A program made the translations under genes and the position numbers. From JBKBKN01 sp046294625 (GTDB lineage: Bacteria > Bacteroidota > Bacteroidia > M30B66), in NCBI GenBank assembly GCA_046294625.1, contig JBKBKN010000031.1, forward strand, positions 1 through 31,396: a stretch of 31,396 nucleotides of DNA. Reading direction: 5' to 3'. The notes under the pieces are model-generated. The model was not told the DNA's origin. It was given only the letters and a program-made list of their open reading frames with translations, and did not search any database. Positions 17,301 to 24,194 of the stretch are shown here, piece after piece; position 1 is the first letter of the stretch, and each line of letters opens with the position of its first letter.

Positions 17301-17656
17301 AAGCTATTGAAAACAATGGAAATGCTTTTGGCTTCAAGGATACTTCCTGGTCCAATGCAGTGTGTGTGGTTCAAGAGCCTACAATATATATTCCCAATGC
17401 ATTTCGCCCCGATGAACCTTTCAACAATCAATTCAAGCCGGTAGGAACATTTAAGAATGTATTGAAGAGTTATGAATTCCTGATATTTAACCGATGGGGT
17501 GAACTTCTGTATGGTACAAGAAATCCTGAAGATGCTTGGGATGGAAGGTTTAAAAATGCAGTTGTTCCATCCGGGATGTATGTTTATCAGGTCAAATTTA
17601 TCACAACAGAAAACAAAGAGTTCATCCGACGCGGTTATGTGATGGCCTTGGATTAG
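14315..17656 (+). CDS. Giant surface protein with tandem fibronectin III-like modules and T9SS type B (CHU_C) sorting domain
   Basis: 1113 residues. The ATG at 14311 meets a stop after three codons, so 14315 is the start. The signal peptide ends near ITNA, followed by THLMGGEITWACQGDGRY and LYRDCNGVP, a head sequence that recurs in large gliding-associated proteins of Bacteroidota. A cadherin/Ig-like stretch contains AYDPDLDSLVYSF. From about residue 455 to 1015 come roughly six fibronectin III-like modules, each opening with a core such as VQITWVV, INLNWNPV, VVVSWQT, VNLNWTAY or NFLSWNLY followed by a Y-x-V/I-x-R/V strand. The last 90 residues are the type B sorting domain (IYIPNAFRPDEPF, IFNRWGELLYG, AWDGRF, SGMYVYQVKF). 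Likely a surface adhesin; no catalytic motif seen. Confidence 0.88.
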   Translation: MIKALLSTLCILYLVSITNATHLMGGEITWACQGDGRYVFTMKLYRDCNGVPVQTPVALRVHNHPTLLNIPLSLVSIRDISPQCNGTGPTISCPSTPNTSLPPQNPINGAVEEFIFRSNAINLPGVPPPQGWVFTYDDCCRNGAITNIQVNPTQTGFTLRAIMYANQGQNAQPCFDSSPVFAQLPATIICAGNPFTYNHNAYDPDLDSLVYSFAEPLDWLQGTGFTATNPLSIPYWPNYSVNSPFPGPAFNPNNVPATINNSTGEIAFTPFTTGNFITVVKVSSFRCGVLIAEIFREIQVVVLSCGPNTPPDVNPPFQDPITGLFTSFTDTVMAGDLVNFSISASDFEFLPIGFAQTISVNASGGQFGTNFTNELSGCENPPCATLTPPPPTTIGNNQPINFSWQTTCDHISYSDNCLVRDNVHTFVLQFQDDYCPAPSYNITTITIVVQAQPLMPSPEARCTRVLPNGDVQITWVVPPDPNQVFNSYHIFVSNNSTGPWTVVDSIFNYNQDNYTHSGAAADQQTRYYQIRTRSGCGGVLFSPAANTIQTIFLTVADGGAGNINLNWNPVTTPLLPTSAGLYEVFKKVGDQAFSSFTTTQNVNAQDFIVGCLQDLSYRIEIPDAYGCTSVSNVAGGEFSNDLPPESPIIDSVSIVNNQVVVSWQTSTSQDTKGYLVYEVIGGQNIEIANVQNPGPFNLSFVSPNQNSGSVSVNVAPYDSCGNTGNNSITHTTVFLTYDLRSCENRVNLNWTAYQGWGNGVNQYLVLRSENSGVFQQVGAVDGNTLIFSDFNLNSASNYCYAIRALRNGGGASSTSNAVCFFADVQQLPDFNYLRFATVDLNNRVRIRGFYDNNADLLKYFVLRAEGNNMNFDTIFQDYLNLTQAFINYTDAVVLTDQKRYTYKIALMDACKEIVNVSNIGQTILLRGEASDGFRNFLSWNLYEDWDADVEKYILHRSLDSGITYSPLIEFGPSVNQYFDPVIDATEDVLRFCYRVQAIENNGNAFGFKDTSWSNAVCVVQEPTIYIPNAFRPDEPFNNQFKPVGTFKNVLKSYEFLIFNRWGELLYGTRNPEDAWDGRFKNAVVPSGMYVYQVKFITTENKEFIRRGYVMALD

Positions 17657-17690
17657 CCAAATAATTAAACACTTTTCACAATTTTCTTAC

Positions 17691-17721
17691 TTGCTATTTT
17701 AAAATTCTTGCATTATTTTTG
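17691..17721 (+). promoter_or_regulatory. Promoter for clpS
   Basis: TTG at 17691-17693, 20 bases, then a perfect TATTTTTG at 17714-17721. It lies 37 bases before the ATG and after the stop of the preceding gene, so clpS is transcribed independently. Confidence 0.6.
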
Positions 17722-17758
17722 CATATTAAATTGATTAATTCATCAATAAAACAGCATT

Positions 17759-18052
17759 ATGGCAAGCATCATTACCCAAAATCCTTACATATCTCCTGAA
17801 CTCGATGATCAGGAAGTTCTGCTCGATATTGAAGAGAGAAGCTTGATTCTTTTTAATGATGATTTCAATACGTTTGATGATGTAATCGCATGGCTTATTG
17901 AAATATGCGACCACAATGCTGAACAAGCCGAGCAATGTGCTTACATAGTTCACTTCAATGGCAAATGTGAAGTGAAACGAGGCTCATACGAGTTTCTGAA
18001 GCCTAAAGCGAATGCTTTGTTGGATCGTGGGCTTTCAGTTGAGATTCATTAA
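17759..18052 (+). CDS. clpS: ATP-dependent Clp protease adaptor ClpS
   Basis: ClpS delivers N-end-rule substrates (proteins with Leu, Phe, Tyr or Trp at the N terminus) to ClpAP and, in lineages without ClpA, probably to ClpC. The 97 residues match the family length. The core shows LILFNDDFNTFDDVIAWL, where the Asn-Asp-Asp and Thr of the substrate pocket are in the expected order, and AEQAEQCAYIVHFNGKCEV, which matches the family's helix 2 and strand (usual form EQA..A...H..G...V). The N-terminal 25 residues are the variable extension that inserts into the Clp ATPase. It has its own promoter and stands alone between a surface protein and a glycosyltransferase. Confidence 0.93.
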   Translation: MASIITQNPYISPELDDQEVLLDIEERSLILFNDDFNTFDDVIAWLIEICDHNAEQAEQCAYIVHFNGKCEVKRGSYEFLKPKANALLDRGLSVEIH

Positions 18053-18239
18053 CTACCAATCGGTTCCGCATCACAATAAATTTGCTTGCATCTGATATTA
18101 AGTAAACCTTGATTGGATTAAAATCAAAGTTTAATTCCAATTTTATATTACCATCATTTTGGATTTTTTAGGCTGATTGCAAATATGCCAAATTCTGATA
18201 CGTTAACCAGTATATTTGCTACTAAACTTTAAGTTTACA

Positions 18240-19364
18240 TTGGAAAAGAGAAAGCGAATTGTAGTTTCGGTGAGCAATGACCTTGTTACTGACCAACGTG
18301 TAAAAAAGGTTTGTCATTCACTATATCAGGCAGAATACCAAATTTATTTAATAGGAAGAAAAAGAAAATTAAGTCCCGACTTACCGAATTTGCCTTATGC
18401 TTGCAAGCGTTTTAATCTATTCTTCGAAACCGGATTTTTATTTTATGCTGAATTAAACATCCGACTTTTTTTCTTTTTACTCTTTATCAAGGCTGATGCT
18501 TTTCATGCCAATGACTTAGATACTTTATTTCCAAATTATCTTGTGGCCAAACTTAGACGAAAGCCATTGATATACGACACGCATGAATATTTCACCGGAG
18601 TGCCTGAGATTCAACATCGACCTGTAGTAAAGAAAGTTTGGACTTTTTTGGAAGCAGCTATTTTTCCACGTCTTAAACATGTCTTTACGGTGAATGATAG
18701 CATTGCTGAATTGTATTTTAAAGATTATGGAGTAAGACCGGAGGTTATTAGAAATGTGCCGGATACTGATTCCATCATTATTCAAAAGAATAGAATTGCT
18801 CTCGATATACCGGATGATAAATTTATTGTCGTATTACAAGGTAACGGAATCAATATACACCGGGGAGCCGAAGAAGCTGTTTTAGCCATGAAATCAATTC
18901 AAAAGGCTGTTTTATTCATTATTGGTTCGGGCGATGCGATACCTGCAATCAATGAGTTAATCTCCCAAAATCAATTGGAAGATAAGGTTCGACTCATTCC
19001 CCGTTTGCCATATTCCGAGTTGATGCAATATACAGCTAATGCCAATATTGGTCTTTCATTGGATAAGGATAATAATATAAACTACCGTTTTAGTTTGCCG
19101 AATAAGGTTTTTGATTATCTGAATGCCGGAATACCAATACTGGGAAGCAGATTGCCTGAAATAGAAAAAATTATCAACGAAACCAAAGCCGGACTGCTCA
19201 TTGATCAGGTTGATGAAATATCAATAGCATCAGTTATCAACCAATTAATCCAAAATACTGAACAGTATCAAACATTAAAAACAAATGCGGTGTCAAACTC
19301 CAACCGATATTCTTGGAAAAATGAAGTGAAACCAATGCTCAAGGTTTATAATAGGTTGGTCTGA
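18240..19364 (+). CDS. GT4-like glycosyltransferase
   Basis: About 374 residues. The frame is open further upstream to a TTG at 18216, but a perfect TATATTTG -7 box at 18211-18218 covers that codon. The TTG at 18240, giving (M)EKRKRIVVSVSNDL, is therefore the better start, and no ATG is available. The N-terminal Rossmann half carries VVSVSNDLVTDQRVKKVC and DTHEYFTGVPEI, a block seen in GT4-type transferases of Bacteroidota. The C-terminal half has VVLQGNGINIHRGAEEAV and FSLPNKVFDYLNAGIPILGS, the donor-binding region. It most likely transfers a nucleotide-activated sugar onto a surface polysaccharide or lipid. The donor and acceptor cannot be read from the sequence. No other polysaccharide genes are adjacent apart from the methyltransferase further on. 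Confidence 0.85.
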   Translation: MEKRKRIVVSVSNDLVTDQRVKKVCHSLYQAEYQIYLIGRKRKLSPDLPNLPYACKRFNLFFETGFLFYAELNIRLFFFLLFIKADAFHANDLDTLFPNYLVAKLRRKPLIYDTHEYFTGVPEIQHRPVVKKVWTFLEAAIFPRLKHVFTVNDSIAELYFKDYGVRPEVIRNVPDTDSIIIQKNRIALDIPDDKFIVVLQGNGINIHRGAEEAVLAMKSIQKAVLFIIGSGDAIPAINELISQNQLEDKVRLIPRLPYSELMQYTANANIGLSLDKDNNINYRFSLPNKVFDYLNAGIPILGSRLPEIEKIINETKAGLLIDQVDEISIASVINQLIQNTEQYQTLKTNAVSNSNRYSWKNEVKPMLKVYNRLV

Positions 19365-19375
19365 AAATTGCTTCC

Positions 19376-19543
19376 TTACCTGAAATACATTCTGTAAATC
19401 ATCACAACTACGGCAAACAAGAACATGAGAATGGATATCCTGTTCATACCATTCATGAACTTCAAATTCAAGTTGGTCTTACCATTATCTTTGCGAAACA
19501 AAGTTCGAATATCAAGGTAGTACAGTATTTTTTTTAGAAACAT
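19376..19543 (-). CDS. Small single-pass membrane protein, DUF6728-like
   Basis: 55 residues from the ATG at 19543: a basic N-terminal part (MFLKKILYYLDIRTLFRK), a short polar stretch, then ISILMFLFAVVVMIYRMYF, one transmembrane helix at the C terminus. The frame remains open to 19660, but a perfect TATATTTG -7 box (minus strand, 19570-19563) lies inside that extension and 20 bases before this ATG, so the short form is preferred. The sequence resembles the 50-65 residue DUF6728 proteins of Bacteroidota as I recall them; this is memory of the family, not a search result. Function unknown. It converges on the glycosyltransferase gene with an 11-base gap. Confidence 0.65.
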   Translation of the reverse strand: MFLKKILYYLDIRTLFRKDNGKTNLNLKFMNGMNRISILMFLFAVVVMIYRMYFR

Positions 19544-19562
19544 GCGGTCTTTTTTTTTATAA

Positions 19563-19570
19563 CAAATATA
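19563..19570 (-). promoter_or_regulatory. -7 promoter box for the 55-aa membrane protein
   Basis: Minus strand reads TATATTTG, a perfect TAnnTTTG. Its position excludes the longer upstream start. No -33 element at standard spacing was found. Confidence 0.45.
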
Positions 19571-19735
19571 GCAATGGAAAGTTGATTTGTTTTTAACCAC
19601 CAATTTTATACAAAGCAGCGAATAAAAACTCAAAATGGCATCTTTCAATTTCCTTATCAATAAGGTAGGTTAGCATATTGAAATGCAACTTTTTCAGAAA
19701 AATAATTTTGTGGATCAATAAGGCTTAAAATAAAC

Positions 19736-19743
19736 TACTTTTG
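19736..19743 (+). promoter_or_regulatory. -7 promoter box for the methyltransferase gene
   Basis: TACTTTTG, a perfect TAnnTTTG match, 35 bases before the ATG. The nearest upstream TTTG is 25 bases away, wider than usual, so the -33 element is uncertain. Confidence 0.45.
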
Positions 19744-19778
19744 CAGGCCTAAAAAAAGAAGTCGCTACACTTAGAAAT

Positions 19779-20546
19779 ATGGCTGAAAAGTATCATCCGG
19801 AAAAATATTGGTCAGAAGTTGGCCAGCGAATTGCTAATCGCGAAGATGGCAAGAATGTAATTGCTGGAGATGATGAGCCATATTATCGATACAAAAGAGG
19901 GCGCTTTCTTGATTTGCTCAATGAAGTGAATTTTTCAGGAAAGTCTGTATTGGAAATTGGTTCCGGACCGGGCGGCAATCTGCAAGAGATTTACAAACAG
20001 AAACCTTCTGAGTTAAAAGGAGTTGATATTTCGGCTCAAATGGTTCAATTGGCCAAAACAAAGCTTCCTGCTGATGTAGAAGTAATCAAAATCAATGGCA
20101 CGGAATTGCCATTTGAATCTGAAAAATTTGATATTGTTTTCACTGCCACAGTATTGCAACACAATACAGATGAAGAAATGCTTAAAAAAATAGTAGCCGA
20201 ACTAAGCAGAGTGAGTAAAGACCGGGTTTATTTATTTGAGCGAATTGAAAACGAAGTGAAGGGAGATGAGCTTTGTTATGGAAGACCAGTTTCCTATTAC
20301 GAGCAGTTGATGAAACAGGCTGGCTTTCAGTTGGTTTCCAAAAAATTCATCAATATTAGAACAAGCTACTATATTTCGGGGGCCATCAGGAAAGGTTTGA
20401 ATCCTTCAACAAGGAAAGAAGGCGAACCATTAAACACGATATCGACTTTGCTCCAGAAATTAACGCTTCCGGTTACCAGAATAACAGATAAAATTTTTAC
20501 TTCTTCCAAAGATCTCGCAAGACTGGAATTTAAAAGGGTCTCCTGA
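19779..20546 (+). CDS. Class I SAM-dependent methyltransferase
   Basis: 255 residues. SAM-binding motif I is VLEIGSGPGGNL (about residues 52-63), followed by the acidic end of strand 2 in LKGVDISAQM, motif II-like INGTELPFESEKFDIVF, and motif III-like LSRVSKDRVYLFERI. This is the Methyltransf_11/25 layout. The C-terminal 80 residues (SYYEQLMKQAGFQLV and after) resemble the cap of small-molecule or lipid-sugar methyltransferases, but nothing identifies the acceptor. It stands near a GT4 glycosyltransferase, so a sugar or lipid-linked substrate is possible but only an inference. It has its own -7 box and is separated from the efflux operon by about 90 bases. Confidence 0.87.
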   Translation: MAEKYHPEKYWSEVGQRIANREDGKNVIAGDDEPYYRYKRGRFLDLLNEVNFSGKSVLEIGSGPGGNLQEIYKQKPSELKGVDISAQMVQLAKTKLPADVEVIKINGTELPFESEKFDIVFTATVLQHNTDEEMLKKIVAELSRVSKDRVYLFERIENEVKGDELCYGRPVSYYEQLMKQAGFQLVSKKFINIRTSYYISGAIRKGLNPSTRKEGEPLNTISTLLQKLTLPVTRITDKIFTSSKDLARLEFKRVS

Positions 20547-20620
20547 AATACTTTGAATTTAAAGAATTTTTAAGTCGGTCATCTGTAATCATTTGGTGAT
20601 AGTCACTACATATTATTGAA

Positions 20621-20628
20621 TACATTTG
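20621..20628 (+). promoter_or_regulatory. -7 promoter box for the TolC-adaptor-tsaB operon
   Basis: TACATTTG, a perfect TAnnTTTG match, 12 bases before the chosen ATG at 20640. It overlaps an upstream in-frame TTG (20616), ruling that codon out as the start. Confidence 0.5.
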
Positions 20629-20639
20629 TGATCACATTT

Positions 20640-22076
20640 ATGATGAATAACTATCCCAACGGCAAACTAGTTTTGTCACTGCTTATCATATTCTGCAGTC
20701 TCCATGTTTTTGCCCAAAAAGCTGGCAAAAAGGTTTACTCACTCGAACAATGCGTTGATGTTGCATTGAACAACAATTTTGCTTTGCTCCAAAACAAGGA
20801 GCGTGTAATGCAAAGTAGAGAGAATTTGCTTCAGGCCCAAAGCAGTCATTTACCAGCGCTTAATGGAAACGGAAATTATGCCTATAACTTTGGGCGAAGA
20901 ATAGACCCGTTTACAAACCAGTTTGCAGAGAGTAGAGTGCTTTCGCAGAATTATTCACTCAGTTCAAATGTGAATTTATTCAACGGTTTTGCAGCTGTGA
21001 ATAACACAAAGGCGGCGATGAGTGATTTGAAAGCCAATCAAAAGGGTTTTGAGCGCTTTTCAAATGATATCGCCCTCAATATAGCAGAAAATTTTTTGCA
21101 GGTTTTGATTAATGAAGAGCTAAACGAATTCAATGAAAAATTTTTGGTTACAAGCAGAGAACAAACTGAACGAACCAAAAAATTGTTTGAAGCAGGACGT
21201 ATTCCTAGGGGAGAGTTATTGCAAGCTGAAGCTCAATTAGCCAATGATGAGCTCACTGCCATTCAGTCCCGCAATGCCCTGTCGTTGGCTTATCTCAATT
21301 TAGCCCATTCCATGGGACTTCAGGATGCAGAAGACTTTATTGTTGCACGTCCCGATTTTTCATCACAAGCTATCGAGATGATTTCTAATAATGCCAGAAT
21401 GATTTATGAAAAAGCGCTTGAAGGTCAACCATCCATTAAGCAGGCCGAAATGCAATTGCAATCGGCCAACTATTTTTATAAGGCTGCAAAAGGGCGACGA
21501 AGTCCGCAATTAACCATGTTTGGAGCGATAGGTACAGGTTACTCGGAATTAGCCAGAAGGCAAATAGGCAGCACCACAACTACACAATTTATTGGTTCCA
21601 TTCAAGGGCAGGACATTTTCATCGATGTACCCACACCTATATTTGAACAAACACCTTTTCGTGATCAGCTTGACCAAAACTTTAACCGAACTTTTGGTTT
21701 TACTTTGAGCATTCCAATTTTCAATGCCCTTCAAACTAGAAACGCCATCTCGTCAGCTCGGATGAATAGAGAGATTGCCCGTTATCAATTGGAATTAGAA
21801 AAACAACAGTTGCAGCGACAAGTATTTACGGCTTATTACGAAGCTCGTGCAGCTTATGAGCGCTATCAATTTTCTGAAAAACTGGAGAAGGCCAATAAAG
21901 AATCATATGACTATTTTCAGCAGAGATTTGATGTAGGTATAGTCAATGCAGTTGAACTCGCATTGGCCCGAAATCAAATGCAGCGTGCAGCTACTGATCT
22001 TATCGTAGCAAAATACCAGTTTATTATGCGCACCAAAGTGCTCGATTTTTATCTTGGCAAACCACTTACATTTTAA
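20640..22076 (+). CDS. TolC-family outer-membrane efflux channel
   Basis: About 478 residues from the ATG at 20640 (a second ATG follows at once at 20643). Signal peptide through HVFAQ. The mature protein has the two-fold repeated TolC layout. The first half opens with YSLEQCVDVALNNNFALLQ, the standard family opening, and carries the strand region NYAYNFGRRIDPFTNQF. The second half runs from the long helix about IKQAEMQLQSANYFYKAAKG to RTFGFTLSIPIFNALQTRN and then the final coiled coil ending VELALARNQMQRAATDLIVAK. It forms the trimeric channel through which an inner-membrane pump expels drugs, proteins or lipids. It is the first gene of an operon with the adaptor (9-base gap) and tsaB. Confidence 0.92.
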   Translation: MMNNYPNGKLVLSLLIIFCSLHVFAQKAGKKVYSLEQCVDVALNNNFALLQNKERVMQSRENLLQAQSSHLPALNGNGNYAYNFGRRIDPFTNQFAESRVLSQNYSLSSNVNLFNGFAAVNNTKAAMSDLKANQKGFERFSNDIALNIAENFLQVLINEELNEFNEKFLVTSREQTERTKKLFEAGRIPRGELLQAEAQLANDELTAIQSRNALSLAYLNLAHSMGLQDAEDFIVARPDFSSQAIEMISNNARMIYEKALEGQPSIKQAEMQLQSANYFYKAAKGRRSPQLTMFGAIGTGYSELARRQIGSTTTTQFIGSIQGQDIFIDVPTPIFEQTPFRDQLDQNFNRTFGFTLSIPIFNALQTRNAISSARMNREIARYQLELEKQQLQRQVFTAYYEARAAYERYQFSEKLEKANKESYDYFQQRFDVGIVNAVELALARNQMQRAATDLIVAKYQFIMRTKVLDFYLGKPLTF

Positions 22077-22085
22077 AAGAATTCT

Positions 22086-23384
22086 ATGAAGAAAAAGTCC
22101 GTCTATTTTATTGCTGCTATCATCATCATTATCTTGCTTGCTGTTGCGAAAGGTGCAGGATGGATAGGTGGAAAGAAGCTTACCGAAGTGAGCGTTGAAG
22201 AAGCTCAATTGAGAGATATTATTGAAGTGGTGGCATGTAACGGAAGCATTTTTCCGGTCACTGAACTGCGCATAAGTGCTGATGTTTCAGGTGAAATTAT
22301 TGATCAATATATTGAAGAAGGACAGCAAGTGAAGCAAGGTGAGTTATTGTTGGTAATTAATCCTGATCTCATTCAAGCGGCTCGAGATCGGGCAAATGCT
22401 GCATTAAATCAAACTAAAGCCAATCTCTCCACTGCCAAAGCTCGCGAAGCACAAGCTCAGGCCGCTTTTCTGAATAGTGAAATCAACTATAAGCGCAATG
22501 AAAAATTGCATAAAGAAAAAGTAATTTCAGATTTGGAATTTGAAACCATCAAGGTGAATTTCGAATCGGCCAAAGCTGAATTTGAAGCAGCTAAACAATC
22601 TGTTGTGGCGGCCGAATTTAATGTGAAAAGTGCCGAAGCCACCGTGAAAGAAGCATTGGATAATCTCAATAGAACCAAAATATTTGCTCCTGTGGATGGT
22701 ACGATTTCTATGCTAAACACTGAAAAAGGTGAAAGGGTAGTGGGAACAGCCCAAATGACCGGAACTGAGATTCTCCGGCTTGCTGATTTAACGCAAATGC
22801 AGGTTATTGCCACTGTTAATGAAAATGATATCGTAAAAGTATCGCTCAACGATACAGCGATTATTGATGTAGATGCTTATCGCGGGCGAAAATTTAAAGG
22901 AGTGGTTACCCAAATTGCTCAATCAGCCAAAGGCTTAGCCACAGCGCAGATAGCTGGCGATCAGGTGAAGGAGTTTAATGTGAAGATTCTGATTTTACGA
23001 GAGTCTTATGAAGATCTTATTGATCCAAATGCAAAGCATCTTTCTCCATTCCGCTCGGGAATGAGTGCTACTGTGGAGATTCAAACATTAAAAGAAAATC
23101 AAGCACTAACTGTGCCTATTCAGTCGGTGACCACCCGCGATGTGAAAACAGACGATGGAAAAGAAAAAAGAGAGATCGTAGTTTTCGTTTTGAAAGAAGA
23201 AGACAAAATCGAGCAGAGATTAGTAAAAACGGGAATTCAGGATAATAATCACATCATCGTCAAAGAAGGCCTCCAGAAAGGTGATAAAGTAGTAAATTAT
23301 CCATATTCTGCTATCAGCAAGCTTCTGAAAGATGGTATGGAAGTGAAAATAGTAGATCAAAACGCACTTTTTGGCAAACAATAA
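22086..23384 (+). CDS. Periplasmic adaptor (membrane fusion protein) of an efflux system, HlyD/MacA-like
   Basis: 432 residues with an N-terminal membrane anchor (5-24). Barrel-sandwich (lipoyl-like) halves flank a long coiled-coil hairpin. The first half is SADVSGEIIDQYIEEGQQVKQG (quoted as landmark, about 65-86), and the second is RTKIFAPVDGTISMLNTEKG. Between them lie Ala-rich helices (about 96-196). After this come the beta-barrel domain (LRLADLTQMQVIATVNENDI) and the membrane-proximal domain with LTVPIQSVTTRD. The layout is that of MacA/AcrA-type adaptors, which join an inner-membrane ABC or RND pump to the outer channel. No pump gene follows; tsaB does, with no gap. The partner must be encoded elsewhere. 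Confidence 0.92.
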   Translation: MKKKSVYFIAAIIIIILLAVAKGAGWIGGKKLTEVSVEEAQLRDIIEVVACNGSIFPVTELRISADVSGEIIDQYIEEGQQVKQGELLLVINPDLIQAARDRANAALNQTKANLSTAKAREAQAQAAFLNSEINYKRNEKLHKEKVISDLEFETIKVNFESAKAEFEAAKQSVVAAEFNVKSAEATVKEALDNLNRTKIFAPVDGTISMLNTEKGERVVGTAQMTGTEILRLADLTQMQVIATVNENDIVKVSLNDTAIIDVDAYRGRKFKGVVTQIAQSAKGLATAQIAGDQVKEFNVKILILRESYEDLIDPNAKHLSPFRSGMSATVEIQTLKENQALTVPIQSVTTRDVKTDDGKEKREIVVFVLKEEDKIEQRLVKTGIQDNNHIIVKEGLQKGDKVVNYPYSAISKLLKDGMEVKIVDQNALFGKQ

Positions 23385-24080
23385 ATGCCGCAGAATTACA
23401 TATTGCATATTGAAACAGCAACAGAACAATGCTCTGTAGCACTTTCCGATGGTACTGATTTGATTGATGCTATTTCAGTTCAGGAAGGTTTTAAGCACAA
23501 TGAGAATCTGATGGGTTTTGTGCAGAATTTGCTTCAAAAATCTAATTTGAATTTCAATAATCTGAGTGGTATTGCCGTGAGCTCCGGACCTGGATCCTAC
23601 ACCGGATTGCGCATCGGAGTGAGCAGTGCAAAAGGTTTATGCTATGCACTTAGCATTCCTTTGATTGCTGTTGATACCCTTCAAATTATGGCACTTGAAG
23701 CATCAAAAAAGCTTAAAGCAGATGTTTATCTTCCGATGATTGATGCACGGAGAATGGAAGTGTATTCGGCTTGCTATAATGCCTTGTTCCAACATTTTTC
23801 TTTTCGTGCACCTTTGGTAATGGATGCTGACAAAGCCAAGGAAATTGCCGGAGAATTAGAAGGTAAGCGTGTAGCTTACTTTGGCAATGGCGCTGATAAA
23901 CTAATTGACCTATTTAAGCATTTTCATCATTTTATTTATCTGCCGGATATAGTTCCACAAGCTGAATCAATGATTTTACCGGCCTTTGAAGCGTATCAAA
24001 ACCAACATTTCTGCGATTTGGCCTATTTTGAACCTGAATATTTGAAACCGTTTTATACGAATCATCCTGCAGGTACCTAA
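23385..24080 (+). CDS. tsaB: tRNA threonylcarbamoyladenosine biosynthesis protein TsaB
   Basis: TsaB is the ASKHA-fold partner of TsaD. With TsaE they transfer the threonylcarbamoyl group onto A37 of tRNAs that read ANN codons, an essential modification. The 231 residues match the family. Signature segments are ILHIETATEQCSVAL at the N terminus and IAVSSGPGSYTGLRIGVSSA, which is highly characteristic, followed by KGLCYALSIPLIAVDTL and the strand YLPMIDARRMEVYSA. The C-terminal half is the divergent part normal for TsaB. The ATG begins at the base after the adaptor's stop codon, so expression depends on the operon and on coupled translation. Confidence 0.95.
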   Translation: MPQNYILHIETATEQCSVALSDGTDLIDAISVQEGFKHNENLMGFVQNLLQKSNLNFNNLSGIAVSSGPGSYTGLRIGVSSAKGLCYALSIPLIAVDTLQIMALEASKKLKADVYLPMIDARRMEVYSACYNALFQHFSFRAPLVMDADKAKEIAGELEGKRVAYFGNGADKLIDLFKHFHHFIYLPDIVPQAESMILPAFEAYQNQHFCDLAYFEPEYLKPFYTNHPAGT

Positions 24081-24194
24081 TTCACATCAATGTATCACTA
24101 CCAATTTTTTAGAAAGGAGCTAGTGAACAGTCTTAATCATTACGATTTATAAGCCACTTACAAAACTAGCTGGTCAGTTTATATTAAATCCCAA

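Noticed and set aside
18104..18132. Imperfect hairpin (AAAC-TTGAT / ATCAA-GTTT) after clpS as a terminator
   Set aside because: Low GC, a mismatch in the middle and no clear T run; stability would be poor.
20616..20639. TTG at 20616 as the start of the TolC-like gene
   Set aside because: It sits at a perfect -7 box (20621-20628), upstream of any likely transcript start; the ATG at 20640 gives a normal signal peptide.
24118..24171. Inverted repeat AGCTAGT/ACTAGCT between convergent tsaB and lysS as a shared terminator
   Set aside because: The stem is only 7 bp with a 40-base loop and no T run on either side; probably chance.
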